Source: Neoarius graeffei (taxonomy: Eukaryota > Chordata > Actinopteri > Siluriformes > Ariidae). Taken from it: a stretch of 64,000 bases of DNA. Below the pieces are notes generated by a model, which ran no database searches, was not told where the DNA came from, and worked only from the letters and a program-made list of their open reading frames with translations. Shown in pieces: positions 25,032 through 35,402 of the stretch; the stretch's first letter is position 1; each line of letters starts with the position of its first letter. The stretch is from contig NC_083577.1 in NCBI RefSeq assembly GCF_027579695.1, positions 58,900,241 through 58,964,240 of the forward strand. Direction: 5' to 3'. The position numbers and the translations under genes were made by a program.

Positions 25032-25086
25032 ATCTAATCTAATCTAATCTAATCTAATCTAATCTAATCTAATCTAATCTAATCTA
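25032..25086. repeat. (TCTAA)n tail of the Rex1-like element
   Basis: Pentanucleotide array directly after AATAAAGTTT. It marks the 3' terminus of the retrotransposon; the same array ends the copy at 57317. Confidence 0.95.
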
Positions 25087-25088
25087 TA

Positions 25089-25460
25089 TATTAGATTAGA
25101 TTTTTTATACAAACTTTGTTACAGATTTCTATTTTATGACTTCTACATTATCGAGTCAGTACAAAAAACATTTTAGAGTTCCAAGCGTTTGTTTTCCAGC
25201 ACAAAATTAAATGTTACAGAAGAAAAAAGTATTTGTATCTGAGCAGCATATTACATAAGAGACCACTTTTCAGATTAAAAAAGAAAACAGAATGAAGGTT
25301 GTTGGGTTTTGCTGCAAAATTAAGAAGCAAGTGTGACAGTCAAAGTGTCCAGAAGAACTGTGGCTGCTTCTGCAAGATGCTCAGTAAAACCTACAGCTCA
25401 TTTCCTTATAAATCTGCCCTCATGGTAAATCTTAGGTGCTAAAGAAGGTAACTGGACTTG
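25089..25460. other. Unassigned spacer
   Basis: Short AT-rich interval between the Rex1-like tail and the Penelope-like element. Nothing recognised. Confidence 0.4.
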
Positions 25461-25610
25461 CTTGAAATTCTTGAAGACGTTTTACGTCTCATCTGAAAGG
25501 CTTCTTCAGTTCTATCTGATGAGTGGAGAGTTCCAGGTATTTATCCTCTAGTGGACCAAAAACAAACCTAAGGAGATTCGTTGAGGTCACATGGGTCATT
25601 GACACTCTCA

Positions 25611-26071
25611 GGCCCTGTCCACACGGCAACAGATTCAGGTGAATCCGATAACATTTTTTATCGTTTCGGCCTGGCGCCCACATGGCACCGGCGTTTTGGG
25701 TGCCCCAAAACAATATTTTTTGAGAACGGTTTCCAGAGTGGAAAAATCTGGCAACGGTGCCGTTGCAAAGTCGTCTGGATGAGTAGAACAGATTTGTTTA
25801 CGATGACATCACAACCACATGACTAGAACAAGCAGCACTCACTCATTCACGCCGGGTAGAAGAAGGGGTTTATGCGCATGCGTCCTACTTCTTCTATTGT
25901 TCTGGTGTCTCCGATGGGACCGTCTTACAGCGCCCCTAGAGGTGTGGCATGTGTATTGCATCGTTTTCAGCAAGCGTTGCATTGCCATATGGACCTGATA
26001 TTTTACTGATTGTTGCCCATGTGGACGTGATATTTTTTTAAATAACATCTCATTGCCGTTGTCGTGTGGAT
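25611..26071 (+). mobile_element. M3 MITE, internally deleted copy
   Basis: Left end GGCCCTGTCCACACGGCAAC; right end GTCGTGTGGATG, abutting the next copy. About 460 bp: the (GA)n and THAP-bearing centre is deleted, leaving both end regions. The last few bases of its right end and any intervening TSD are missing at the junction with the inverted neighbour. Confidence 0.75.
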
Positions 26072-26382
26072 GGCTACATCCACACGACAACGGCAACGAG
26101 ATGTTATTTAAAAATATATCGCGTCCAAATGGGCAACAATCAGTAAAATATCAGGTCCATATGGCAATGCAACGCTTGCTGAAAACGATGCAATACACAT
26201 GCCACACCTCTAGGGGCGCTGTAAGACGGTCCCTTCGGAGACACCAGAACAATAGAAGTAAGGACGCATGCGCATAAACTATTATGCGCGAGACTTCATA
26301 TTAGCCACAAAGTCAGGAAAATCTGTTTGTAAAATTACATTATAATGACCAAATACAATGAAAAGTATTTTTCCAGTCTCAC

Positions 26383-26450
26383 CTGTGAAAGGTAATCCCA
26401 TGTGATCTTGTTTGGACGGCAAACCTGTTGGTACAGGTAAACGCAGCTAA
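26383..26450 (-). pseudogene. THAP first-exon fragment in M3
   Basis: Minus-strand segment ending at ACAG/GTGAG like the other copies. Both Cys codons of the first pair are damaged or displaced (the second reads through AAACGCAGCTAA), so it is decayed. Confidence 0.45.
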
Positions 26451-26581
26451 TCTTTATTCTCCGCTTTGACCTCTCCAAAATGGCGGCGAGGATGACATGA
26501 TTCTACACGGAAGGCGGCGTCTTTAATGGTCCGGAATAAATTGAATGAGACACGTTGATGGATTAATTTGTTGTTTCTCAC

Positions 26582-26652
26582 CTGTGAAAGGTAATCCCAT
26601 ATGATCTCGTTTGGACGGTAAACCTGTTGGTACAGTTAAACGCAGCACATGA
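26582..26652 (-). pseudogene. THAP first-exon fragment in M3 (second unit)
   Basis: Minus-strand segment reading SCAAFNCTNRFTV with the C-X4-C pair intact, ending at the ACAG/GTGAG donor. No start codon in the expected position. Confidence 0.5.
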
Positions 26653-27168
26653 ATCTTTATTCTCCGCTTTGATCTATCCAATATGGCGACAAGGATGACG
26701 TATGATTCTACGTGGAAGGCGGCGTCTTTAATGGTCCGGAATAAACTGAATGATACACATTGATGGATTAATTTCTTCTACGCCCTTTTTGAGGAATGTA
26801 TTGTAGGACTTAAACCCACATCTGAAGAGGTGAGATCGCTCCTTTTTTTTCCCTATTTTTGCTGGCGGGATCCTCTTAGGGCAGAGTTTCTCTCTCTCTC
26901 TCTCTCTCACTTTGCACCATTACACAATAAATATTCACAGTGAAAATATTTTGTAAGCGCGTTTCATGAACCAAGTTATAGGATTTGTTGACGACTCGCA
27001 TCGCATCGCAATGAGAAGATCATTGGCACTACTGGTGTTAAGAATCAGACCATTTCATAAATGAATATTTTGCTGTAGAGCTGCAGTGTTTGTACAATTG
27101 CATGTTTTTGCTTCACTATTACTGTCACTATTCTGCTTCTTGCATTACTACTGTGAACTAACACTGAA

Positions 27169-27169
27169 C

Positions 27170-27211
<42 letters not shown>
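27169..27211. repeat. (AAT)n microsatellite
   Basis: Trinucleotide tract within the long M3 copy; it gives a spurious poly-Tyr translation on the minus strand. Confidence 0.95.
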
Positions 27212-27517
27212 TCCAAGCTCGTGTTTCACTCTCACTAGTGCTCTGTAAGGCTTTTTCCTGGTGATATTCGTTACACTTCTACCCGGCGTGAAGCACTCAC
27301 AGTCATGTGGTTGTGACGTCATCGTAAACAAATCCGTTCTACTCATCCAGATGACTTCACAACGGCAACGTTGCCAGATCTTTCCACTCTGGAACCCGTT
27401 CTCAAAAAGATTGCGTTTTGGGCACCCAAAATGCCGGTGCCGTGTGGACGCCAGGCCTAAACGATAAGCAATTGTATCGGAGTCACCTGAATCCGTTGCC
27501 GTGTGGACAGGGCCTGA

Positions 27518-27940
27518 GTCTTGATGTGGATGTGTATTCAGTTTTCTGGGAAGTGTGCCAAGGACTGCATTGTAGGTGGCTGATAAGTGTTGTCTCAGAC
27601 CACCTCCTCTGTTCAGTGATGGTCGTTCCACGTTGATGAAGATGGCTTCTTTTACTCTTCTTTCAAACCATCGGTCTTCTCTGACTAGAATGCGTACATT
27701 GCAGTCCTGAAATGAGTGTCCTTTGTTATTGAGATGAAGATAGACTGCAGAGTCCTGGCCTGAGGAACTGGCTCTCCTGTGTTGAGCCATGTGCTTGTGA
27801 AGCAGTTGTTTCGCTTCCCCAATGTACAGGCCTGTGCATTCCTCACGGCACTGAACTGCATACATTACGTTGTCCTGTTTGTATCTGTCCTTAGGGTGGA
27901 CCAATTTCTGCCTCAGAGTGTTACTGGGTCTGAAGTGCAC
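27518..27940 (-). pseudogene. Penelope-like GIY-YIG endonuclease domain
   Basis: Minus-strand frame with DNVMYAVQC and TGLYIGEAKQ, the two halves of a GIY-YIG motif. It continues HMAQHRRASSSGQDSAVYLH and an Arg/Glu-containing stretch (EDRWFERRVKEAIFI), as in the C-terminal endonuclease of Penelope-like retroelements. The frame runs on into the inserted M3 MITE, so its natural C-terminus is lost. The RT domain that should precede it is missing. Confidence 0.8.
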
Positions 27941-28090
27941 AGGGATGAGAAGATCCTCCTGTGTTTCTCAGATAGTCCAGAAATGTAGGACATTTTTTTA
28001 TGTTGAAACATTTCAATTCATTATTGTTAAGCCATTATTGGTCTACAGCATTTCTTTATGTGCCTAAGACTTCTGCAAACTACTACTACT

Positions 28091-28092
<2 letters not shown>

Positions 28093-28172
<80 letters not shown>
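28093..28172. repeat. (CA)n followed by (TA)n
   Basis: Compound microsatellite: CA to about 28130, then TA to about 28172. Confidence 0.95.
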
Positions 28173-28176
<4 letters not shown>

Positions 28177-28195
28177 TATAAATAAATAAATAGAC

Positions 28196-29748
28196 ATGAG
28201 TATTTTACTGGGAAATATGGCACTCGTATTTTTCATAAAAGCTACATCAAGGACATTGAGAACCAAAACCGTGACATAAATCTCCATATGTCACTCGTGA
28301 GGATATCAAAGAATTGTTTTGATAAATTTGGATACATTTTGTTTGTGAATGTGTTTATAAACAAAATTACACATTGGCTTGAACATACGAAGTTTATCTT
28401 CTCCTGTTGAAAAACTCGTATTTTTCATCCAAAATGCATTGCGGATCTGAGTGACACATTTAATTTATAACACTGGCTGGCTTTGAGTGGTCTGTCAGAT
28501 ATATTCCATTCAGCTAGCATGATACTGAACAAGTCGAAGACGAGTTCAATATCATGCTAGCTGAATGGAATATATCTGATATACCATGAAAAAAAGCCAG
28601 CCAGTATTATTATTATTATACATACACACTCTCTTCATATCAGCATATCAGCATTCTTGAAGGCCCATGCTAGCTTACTCGCGAATTGGCACTGACAGTG
28701 CAGCACTGAAGTCACCTTCCAGCCAGCGTAGCGTTCATTAGTAGTGTTAGTGAATGATAATAAAGTAATCAAGCCAGTGCTATCGAGAGCAAGTAGCACA
28801 GGCTAACGACTGAAAAACTAAGATTTCTGTCACCAGACTCTTCTTCCACACACGCTCACCACAGTATTTTTCAATCAGACTTAAGTATTCATTTCCCTAT
28901 TTAATTTACTTAGTTACTTTTAAAATCAACATTGGCAACTACACACAACGGAGCAAACTGGCAGCCAAAATTCTCTCAAAATCTTCTATATTTAACAAAG
29001 CAAACCTGGTGGCTATGTTTGTTTGCAAATTGTCACAGTCGCTCACTCGCACGGAAGTTTTACATCTCCAACGTGTCTCTTTTCCAGTTTTTCAATGTCC
29101 GTTGGTATGTTTTTCTCTTGTAAATATGTGTGAAGAATAATAAAGTTTTGGTTGCCTTTCGGGTGTTCAGCGCATCTTTTTCTTTTCCAACAAACACAGA
29201 AATTATTGTGTGCATGCGCAGCAGAAAAGTTTCTCATTGGATATTTGTGCTCCTCCGTGTGACGTCGTGTTGTCTTGACAATGTGCAATATCATAACAAT
29301 ATTGCATGCTCATTCTCCTTTGGGTACAGTGATGTAATACACATAGGATAAGCAATATGATAACTATATTGCATGCTATCGAACCAAATGAATGAAACCC
29401 ACTAGAAGGGAATAGAATACATGTTTTTATTCCATGGAAAAAGTGTCCTGTAGGTATAATAATTCCCGATATTTCACTCCAATGACGTCACTCCTGGTGT
29501 TTTCCCACTGAATTGATGCCTGTTTTCAAAATGGTGAACCAGTTCAAAATAAAAATTCTTTTGACTAACTTGTGTTTTTTTTTGTGGATGTGTCTATATA
29601 ATGTAAAGAATATTACACAACTGTGCAAAGATATGAAGTTTATCTTCTCGTGTTGAAAAATATATCACTCGTTCACTTCACTCAGTCGTGAAATATCTAT
29701 TCACCACTCAAAGATAAACTTCATGTTTTTGCACAATTGTGTAATATC

Positions 29749-29750
<2 letters not shown>
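28196..29750. repeat. Unclassified repeat with several hairpins
   Basis: GAAGTTTATCTTCTC and TGTTGAAAAA occur together at about 28390-28420 and 29637-29660. A second hairpin has arms near 29614-29645 (ACACAACTGTGCAAAGATAT) and 29718-29748. I suspect one or more fold-back elements but cannot fix ends or a TSD. No coding sequence recognised. Confidence 0.45.
28470..28604. repeat. Inverted repeat (hairpin) of about 135 bp
   Basis: The inner arms CAGATATATTCCATTCAGCT / AGCTGAATGGAATATATCTG continue through AGCATGATA and TATCATGCT to a short loop around AAGTCGAAGACGA. Outer arms CTGGCTGGCTTT / AAAGCCAGCCAG add about 15 bp. Probably a fold-back element or part of one. Confidence 0.8.
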
Positions 29751-29801
<51 letters not shown>

Positions 29802-30036
29802 CGGCAGCATGGTGGTGTAGTGGTTAGCACTGTCGCCTCACAGCAAGAAGGTCCTGGGTTTGAGTCCAGCGGCCAACGAGGGCCTTTCTGTGTGTAGTTT
29901 GTATGTTCTCCCCATGCCTGCGTGGGTTTCCTCTGGGTGTTCTGGTTTCCCCCACAGTCCAAAGACATGCAGGTTAGGCTAATTGGTGGCTCTAAATTGA
30001 CCTTAGATGCGAGTGTGAATGGTTGTTTGTCTCTGT

Positions 30037-30719
30037 TGGCCCTTTTCCACTACCCTTTTTCAGCTCACTTCAGCCCGACACAGCTCGCGTTTCAACTACC
30101 TCAGAGCAGCACGACTCAGCTCGCTTCAGCCCGACTCAGCACCCAAAACTCGCACGGTTTTGGAGTAGGGCTGAAGCGAGCCAAACCAAGCCGAGTGGGG
30201 CTAGGGGCGTGAGGAGACACTCCCCTGTGCACTGATTGGTGAGGAGGAGTGTCCTCACATGCCCACACACGCCCCGCGAGCACGCCGGGATCTGTAAACA
30301 CCGTAAACCCGGAAGAAGAAGAATTACGAATTACGAGAATTTCTGAAGCCTTATGCGCCTCGCCTCATCTATACGCTTTTGCCAGTATCTGTTGGCGTTG
30401 TCGGTGACAACAAGCCACAGCACCAAGACCAGCAACATTAACGACTCCATGTCCTCCATGTTTATTATTTACTATCCGGGTCGTGAGACTACCGCTTAAA
30501 AGGTCACTGATGTCACTGTTTGCGCCACCTAATGACATCACGTGACGTCCACCCACTTTCGCTAACTCCACCTAATGTGTCCACCCACTTCCAGCCAGCA
30601 CGGTTCAGCGCGGTTGTAGTCGAAATGCAACTCCAACAGCCCCACTCAGCTCGACTCAGCCCAACTCAGCACGGCACGGCTCAGCCCAACTCAGCCACGT
30701 TGGTAGTGGAAAAGCGGCA
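30037..30719. mobile_element. M2 MITE (683 bp, 3-bp TSD TGT)
   Basis: Left end TGGCCCTTTTCCACTACC; right end, reverse-complemented, TGCCGCTTTTCCACTACC. TGT is duplicated at 30034-30036 and 30720-30722. Subterminal regions are full of CAGCTCRCTTCAGC-type repeats. The 3-bp TSD suggests the PIF/Harbinger group. Other copies are at 46801-48034 and 48059-48752. A short minus-strand ORF is shared by all three. Confidence 0.82.
30331..30459 (-). CDS. Short ORF (42 codons) conserved in M2 copies
   Basis: ATG at 30459, TAA at 30331-30333. The peptide has a hydrophobic start (MEDMESLMLLVLVLWLVV) and a basic tail (RIDEARRIRLQKFS). The same frame is open in copies 47105-47233 and 48373-48492. This resembles the hydrophobic-then-basic N-termini I associate with HARBI1-like proteins, but it has no catalytic motif. 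It may be the remnant of the autonomous element's first exon or chance. Function unknown. Confidence 0.35.
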   Translation of the reverse strand: MEDMESLMLLVLVLWLVVTDNANRYWQKRIDEARRIRLQKFS

Positions 30720-30873
30720 TGTGTGTCAGTCCTGTGATGACCTGGCGACTTGTCCAGGGTGTACCCCGCCTCTCGCCCATAGTCAGCTGGGATAGGCTCC
30801 AGCTTGCCTGCAACCCTGTAGAACAGGATAAGTGGCTACAGATAATGTATGTATGTATGTATGTATGTATGAT

Positions 30874-33718
30874 TAAAACAATTAACTTTTTGTGACGTGT
30901 TGAACTTTCTCAACTTCTTGTAATTCAGGGCAAGGTTAGCTTTTTGTTCGGCCAGGTACTGATCAAGGTCGATTGCTCAGTGTCTGAACTGTTTTAGACC
31001 AAGAGCATCTGTGACAAACACTTAAAGAAGACCCTTACCCTAACTGCAGCAAAATGCAGCTAGCAAGGCATGAAGCTCACAGGCTTTGTGAATACTACTG
31101 ACTATTCAGTAGCCTCCCTCTGATGCTATATGGTCACAGCAGGGAGTAAAGCAAAGAAAAGACAAGGCTACAGACACATCTAGGTAGAAAAGGTAAGCTT
31201 TTTTCTGGCATTGCCACAGCAGAAGCAAAAATGGGTAGAAAGCTTGGATGCTCAGCCCCTGAGCAAACCATCAGAGCATTCTGATGGTCACAGCTAATGC
31301 AGGAGTGTGGCTGAGCAGCAGCAGCAAATGTGCTGCAGCATGATATTAAGGTTGCAAGTGAAACTACATCTTCCACATGAAACTGCTGATCAAATGTCGA
31401 ACCTATTTCATATTATATTCATCAAATCGAGTGACTGGGATGTTCCACAATGCATCAGTTTTATTAAGGAGTTCTTATGCAGATTCACAAGATCATTGGC
31501 GCTGTGAAACTGATAACTACATGCATACTGGTTGCAATGACAGATACAGTACATGAGTCCTAAGGTTGAGATTAATACCCACAGAAGAGACACTGGTGGC
31601 TTCACTAGCAGTACAGGCTGATGAAGCCTGAAGTTAATCCATGACATGCAGCCGGGATGAAAAGGAAACAAGCATGAAAAGAGCTGAGATGCTGCTTCGC
31701 AAAGTTTGTGATGCTATGGTGGATGTGTGTCCCCAACACAGAGCAGAGTTGGTGCCAGTGTACTGTTAACATTTTGCAAAGGAAGTGTAGCACTATATTG
31801 TTTTTATGTATTTGGACTTTACCCATAACAATAAAAAAAAGTTCTGTTACTAATTGAGATTGTTGTTTTATGACACTGAATCATTACACCTACTCACAAA
31901 AATCCATAACACAATGTGGTTGTCATTATTGTTATTCAATACTGCTGTAATTTCGAGCCAAATCAATAAGTCTCTCGAAGTGTATGACATTAAACGTAAT
32001 GACTCCACAAGCCCCTCATAATTCACTGTCTTTGTCTTTCTTCTTCTTCTTCTTCTGTACTCTCAGATCATTGTCTTAAACTCCTAGTGTTAAAGTGGCT
32101 GAGAGAGAGTTTGAGATGACAGCAGAGAGAAAATTAATCAAGTAAGATTCTCCCTGGAGCTGGAGCTTCACCCTGTACACTTATTATTACAATTACCGAG
32201 CACCTGATTTTATTTCCACATCACTGAAGCAGATGGAGAGGATAGAAGTCTCTAGGCGTTATACAACTGGACAGACAGCACTGCGGACATGAAATTCAGC
32301 ACTAAATGGTCTTCGTTTGTGAACAAAACCCCCAGGATATTAAATATGTAGAAAACAATGAGTGTTGTCTCATGATAGACTATAATTAGAATGTTCACAG
32401 CAAATTAGTATATCCTCTGGTATAAGAAAGTATTGTGAAATAACAGGACACGGTACGGATCAGAAAGGATCCAAACAGGATGTAAATTGATTATAGCATT
32501 ACTCTGCATCTGTTACATCATGATTGATAAATATCTCAGCCAGTCTACAGTTAGTTTTAAGAAAAAAAAAACGTGCATCAATGCTAATCTATGCTGTTGC
32601 CCTGCCCCAGGTTATAGCTACATATATCACCAAATTGAGGCAATCACCAGGCACAAACGCATTATTAAATGCACCATGAAAATTAGAGAAAATGGCTCAT
32701 TACAAAGGGAAGTAATTCAACTGAATGCGGCATGTATAAATGCAACCGTTCACACACTTTCAATCTGCCCTCTTAAAACTAATGGCTTCTGCAGCCATTT
32801 AAAATCTGAAAACCATTTTGTGACCTGAACATTTTTAAGTCTTCTCTGCAGTCTGTAAAACTGCACTCGTTTTGTGCTGCATTTAAAACATTCACATTAA
32901 AATCATACAAGTACGTCCTTCACCAAGTTGACACCAGAAGGGTTTGAGATAATAAGTGTAAGATCATCAGCAGACTCTTCACACACAGGCAGACGGAAAC
33001 TGGACACCTATGTGGCTGAAAGAAAGAAGTGCTGGGATTGAAATGACACACATACTCAGGACTACCTTGGCAACCTTGCATTGCCGTCATAGCCTTTTTT
33101 CCCCCCAAAGCGCACAAGCACACAGAATCGAGGCTCACATTCTAATCAGCAGCCAGTCTAAGTTCTACAAATTACTCAACACTTTTGCCATAATGCAATT
33201 TTAGCCACAGCCATCTACTTTATTTCTGTAGAGCAAATGGATGCTGTTTCACAAACCTACATAATGTGATTATTTATTTATTATTTATTTATCTATCACT
33301 GGCACAGTGAATTATCTTTAAGTGGTAGGCAAAAATTGAATTTCATACTGTCCCTGGTTCCACTAAGGTCACTCGTAGAAAAGGATCGTGGTCTAATAAA
33401 AGCACTTACATTCAATATCTTAGAGGAAGATGAAATTGGGCAAATAAACAAAGCACATGTCAAGTGGAAAGGGAAAAGGGTGAGAAGGACATCTGAGAAT
33501 AAATGAAAAGGCTGGAGAAATAGTACACTATGGGATAAAGGGTTGAGAGAGAGAGAAAGAAAAGGGCATTAAAAGTGGAGAGATAAGAAGGCAAGGTTAT
33601 CAACACTGTAACACCCCAGAACAAAGCATAATGCAGAAATTACACAATGCAAGTACAGGTCAAATATGTGACTTGTCAGATCAGCTACTACAGCGTAATA
33701 AAAAAAAGTCTCCGAGTA
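30874..33718. other. Intronic sequence without recognised genes
   Basis: No transposon ends found. Short TTC repeats occur near 32038-32055. Segments around 32100-32240 and 32640-32830 are non-repetitive with homeodomain-type words and might be conserved non-coding elements. Plus-strand frame 32487-32828 (113 codons) looks like chance. Confidence 0.4.
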
Positions 33719-33844
33719 ACACGCCAAGTAAAGCTCGACGCCAAGTAAAGCTGAAAAGCAAAATTAATAAAATAAAGTTGTGTGTGAACACTATCTCCCG
33801 CCTGCCACGCTTCAGTGTTCCACCCCCGTCAGGCAAATATTACA
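33719..33844 (+). repeat. Partial LTR, plus orientation
   Basis: AGCTGAAAAGCAAAATTAAT, AATAAAATAAAG and CCCGCCTGCCACGCTTCAG through AATATTACA match, inverted, the LTR at 34367-34667. The U3 region is missing. TGGTGCCGAA follows at 33846, as expected for the start of a primer-binding site. Confidence 0.75.
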
Positions 33845-33861
33845 GTGGTGCCGAACGCAAA

Positions 33862-34329
33862 CTCCAAAGTCAGCGTCCGGAAGCACTGGCGATATTGTTC
33901 TGGGGAGCGGCCGACATGCTGCAGGATGGCTCACTTCAGGTTCTCGTAGATGGGTTGGATGTTGGCGGGGAGCTGCTGCGAGGCGACCTGCGCCTCCCCA
34001 GTCAGTAGTGGTAGGAGGTGTGCCGTGCGCTGCTCAACTAGTCACCCCCATGCTTTGGCCGCTTGCTCAAAGAGCGTGATGAAGGCTTCCAGATCGTCGT
34101 GCGACCCCATCTTGGTAAGGGTGATGTGGAGAGGGTCTGTTGCAGTGGCGGTCGAGGACCCCGCCGACGTGAGCAGGTGCTGGAACGCCTGGCGATCTTC
34201 CTGCTGAGCCAGCATCAAGGCTTCAAATCGTTGTTCCTGCTCTTTCCGGAGGGCGATCAGTGCTTGGTGCTAGTTGTGTTGGGCAGTAGCGAGGGCATGG
34301 ATCAAGTCCTTAAATGGGGAGGACTCCAT
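33862..34329 (-). pseudogene. Ty3/Gypsy gag fragment (SCAN-like region)
   Basis: Minus frame from ATG 34329: FKDLIHALATAQH, ALIALRKEQEQRFEAL and EAFITLFEQAAKAWG, then LLPLLTGEAQVA and YENLK. These resemble the capsid-like gag proteins of fish Gypsy elements related to SCAN domains. It is interrupted by in-frame stops (near 34272 and 34035) and cut off where the inverted LTR part begins. No protease, RT or integrase is present. Confidence 0.72.
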
Positions 34330-34346
34330 CGGTGGTTCTCTTCAGT

Positions 34347-34365
34347 ATCCCGGGTTTCGGCACCA
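34347..34365 (-). promoter_or_regulatory. Primer-binding site matching tRNA-Phe
   Basis: One base inside the LTR. The minus strand reads TGGTGCCGAAACCCGGGAT, the complement of the 3' end of vertebrate tRNA-Phe (…ATCCCGGGTTTCGGCACCA, recalled). It confirms element orientation and the LTR boundary. Confidence 0.8.
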
Positions 34366-34366
34366 C

Positions 34367-34667
34367 TGTAGTATTTCCCTGACGGGGTTGGAATGCTGAA
34401 GCGTGGCAGGCGGGAGAAGGTGTTCAAACACAACTTTATTTTATTAATTTTGCTTTTCAGCTTGGTGTGTTTGCGAACACACACACACACAGTCTCATCG
34501 AGAGATCCCCATCATCGCTCTCATCCTCCTTTTCTACCTTCCGTCTTCACTGCAAAACACACAAACACAGCATTAATCGACAACAGGTGTACTGACTTTG
34601 CCACTCACCTTCCCTGACCCCGCCCTCCATTCACAAACTGACGCTTAGCCACACCCCCGCTACCACA
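34367..34667 (-). repeat. 5' LTR of the Gypsy fragment (301 bp)
   Basis: On the minus strand it begins TGTGGTAGCGGGGG and ends GGGAAATACTACA, i.e. TG...CA. An AATAAAATAAAG polyadenylation-type signal lies about 70 bp before its 3' end. A (GT)n-like stretch is internal. Confidence 0.75.
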
Positions 34668-35402
34668 CTGAGCTTGACATAGTTTGATAACTTCTTTAAA
34701 TGCACACCAATACCTATAGCTTAAAGTACACTGTATTGGCACAAATCTGTATAGTGTTTCATACACTGATGAACTTTATGGGGTGCTAAACTGAGCCCCT
34801 TCAATTGATATACAGCATACAATCATCGGCTGGATGAAAGAAGAAAAGACCTTTGTGATTTGTAATGAAAACTCTGAAAGTCTAAACAAATAGAAAAGTA
34901 ATTAAGTATGAGTACAAATATTCAATTTCAATAAGACTCAAGTATAACTATACATCAAAATAATAATTAACTACAGTAACTGAGTACAATTAGTCAAGTA
35001 TTTTCCATCCCTGCTTTTAATACACTTTTTACATTTTATATTGATAATTTGCAGAGGACATGAAAATGTCTAAACTGAATCAAAATGGCGAAACTAAACT
35101 GGACTGTAGTATATTTAATTACACAAATGACCACCTTCCCTGGTGTACAGACTCAGTTCAATACAGAATGGAAAAAAGAAGGAAAGAGAGAACAAAAGAA
35201 ACACATGCTTTCTGAAACCTTTAACAGGTGTAGAATTAAAAATGGCGCAAAAATAGCAACTCATTTCGAGAAGGATAGCCTCATAATATCGTCACACTTC
35301 AGCAAACACAAAATCCACGTGTTCATCCAAATCAATTTATGTGGTCTTCAGAGACACTCAGACACAACTGATCAATAGTACCGATAATCCTAATCTGAAA
35401 GG
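34668..35402. other. Unassigned intronic sequence
   Basis: AT-rich; nothing recognised. Confidence 0.4.

Larger units (their letters stand above)
21640..25088 (+). mobile_element. Rex1-like (CR1/L2-group) non-LTR retrotransposon
   Basis: An endonuclease plus reverse-transcriptase ORF is followed by a 3' UTR and a terminal (TCTAA)n array at 25032-25086, the kind of variable tandem tail reported for Rex1. The RT block has LDFSSAFNTIQP and a nucleotide stretch close to the published Rex1 forward primer (recalled; one mismatch). The 5' limit is uncertain (about 21615-21640) and no TSD was found. A 5'-truncated relative lies at 56467-57317. Confidence 0.85.
26072..27514 (-). mobile_element. M3 MITE, long copy in inverted orientation
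   Basis: Begins GGCTACATCCACACGACAAC and ends GTTGCCGTGTGGACAGGGCC. The interior holds two THAP-exon segments on the minus strand (26383-26450 and 26582-26652), (CT)n at 26888-26908, and an (AAT)n expansion at 27169-27211. The flank is TCA on the left of the pair and TGA on the right, compatible with a mutated 3-bp TSD. Confidence 0.75.
25461..27990 (-). mobile_element. Penelope-like element (5'-truncated), split by two M3 MITEs
   Basis: On the minus strand, a GIY-YIG-type coding end (27940-27515) is followed by a 3' segment now displaced to 25610-25461. That segment includes AAGACGTTTTACGTCTCATC and AAGGCTTCTTCAGTTCT, sequence I associate with 3' ends of fish Penelope (Neptune-type) elements. 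The reverse-transcriptase region is absent, so the copy is 5'-truncated near 27990. Family assignment is from recall. Confidence 0.7.
29801..30846 (+). repeat. tRNA-derived SINE split by an M2 MITE
   Basis: The SINE head with A and B boxes (TGGTGTAGTGG, GGTTTGAGTCC) runs 29801-30036. The tail (TGTGTGTCAGTCCTGTGATG to ACAGGATAAGTGGCTAC) runs 30720-30846. One TGT joins the parts into a continuous SINE. A (GTAT)n tract follows at about 30847-30870. Confidence 0.9.
33719..34667. mobile_element. Rearranged Ty3/Gypsy fragment with inverted LTR ends
   Basis: The right part is minus-oriented: LTR 34667-34367, primer-binding site 34365-34347, then gag from 34329 toward lower coordinates. At the left, 33719-33844 is the 3' part of a related LTR in plus orientation, followed at 33845 by the start of a primer-binding site. 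The gag fragment thus lies between two LTR-PBS ends that point toward each other. A simple retrotransposon would have LTRs in the same direction, so this is a rearrangement or two merged insertions. Confidence 0.7.

Noticed and set aside
27158..27320. Poly-Tyr end of the GIY-YIG frame
   Set aside because: The frame runs into an M3 MITE and its (AAT)n tract, so this part is not Penelope coding.
33631..34371. Plus-strand frames of 85-125 codons
   Set aside because: Antisense to the Gypsy gag fragment, whose minus-strand reading matches gag motifs.
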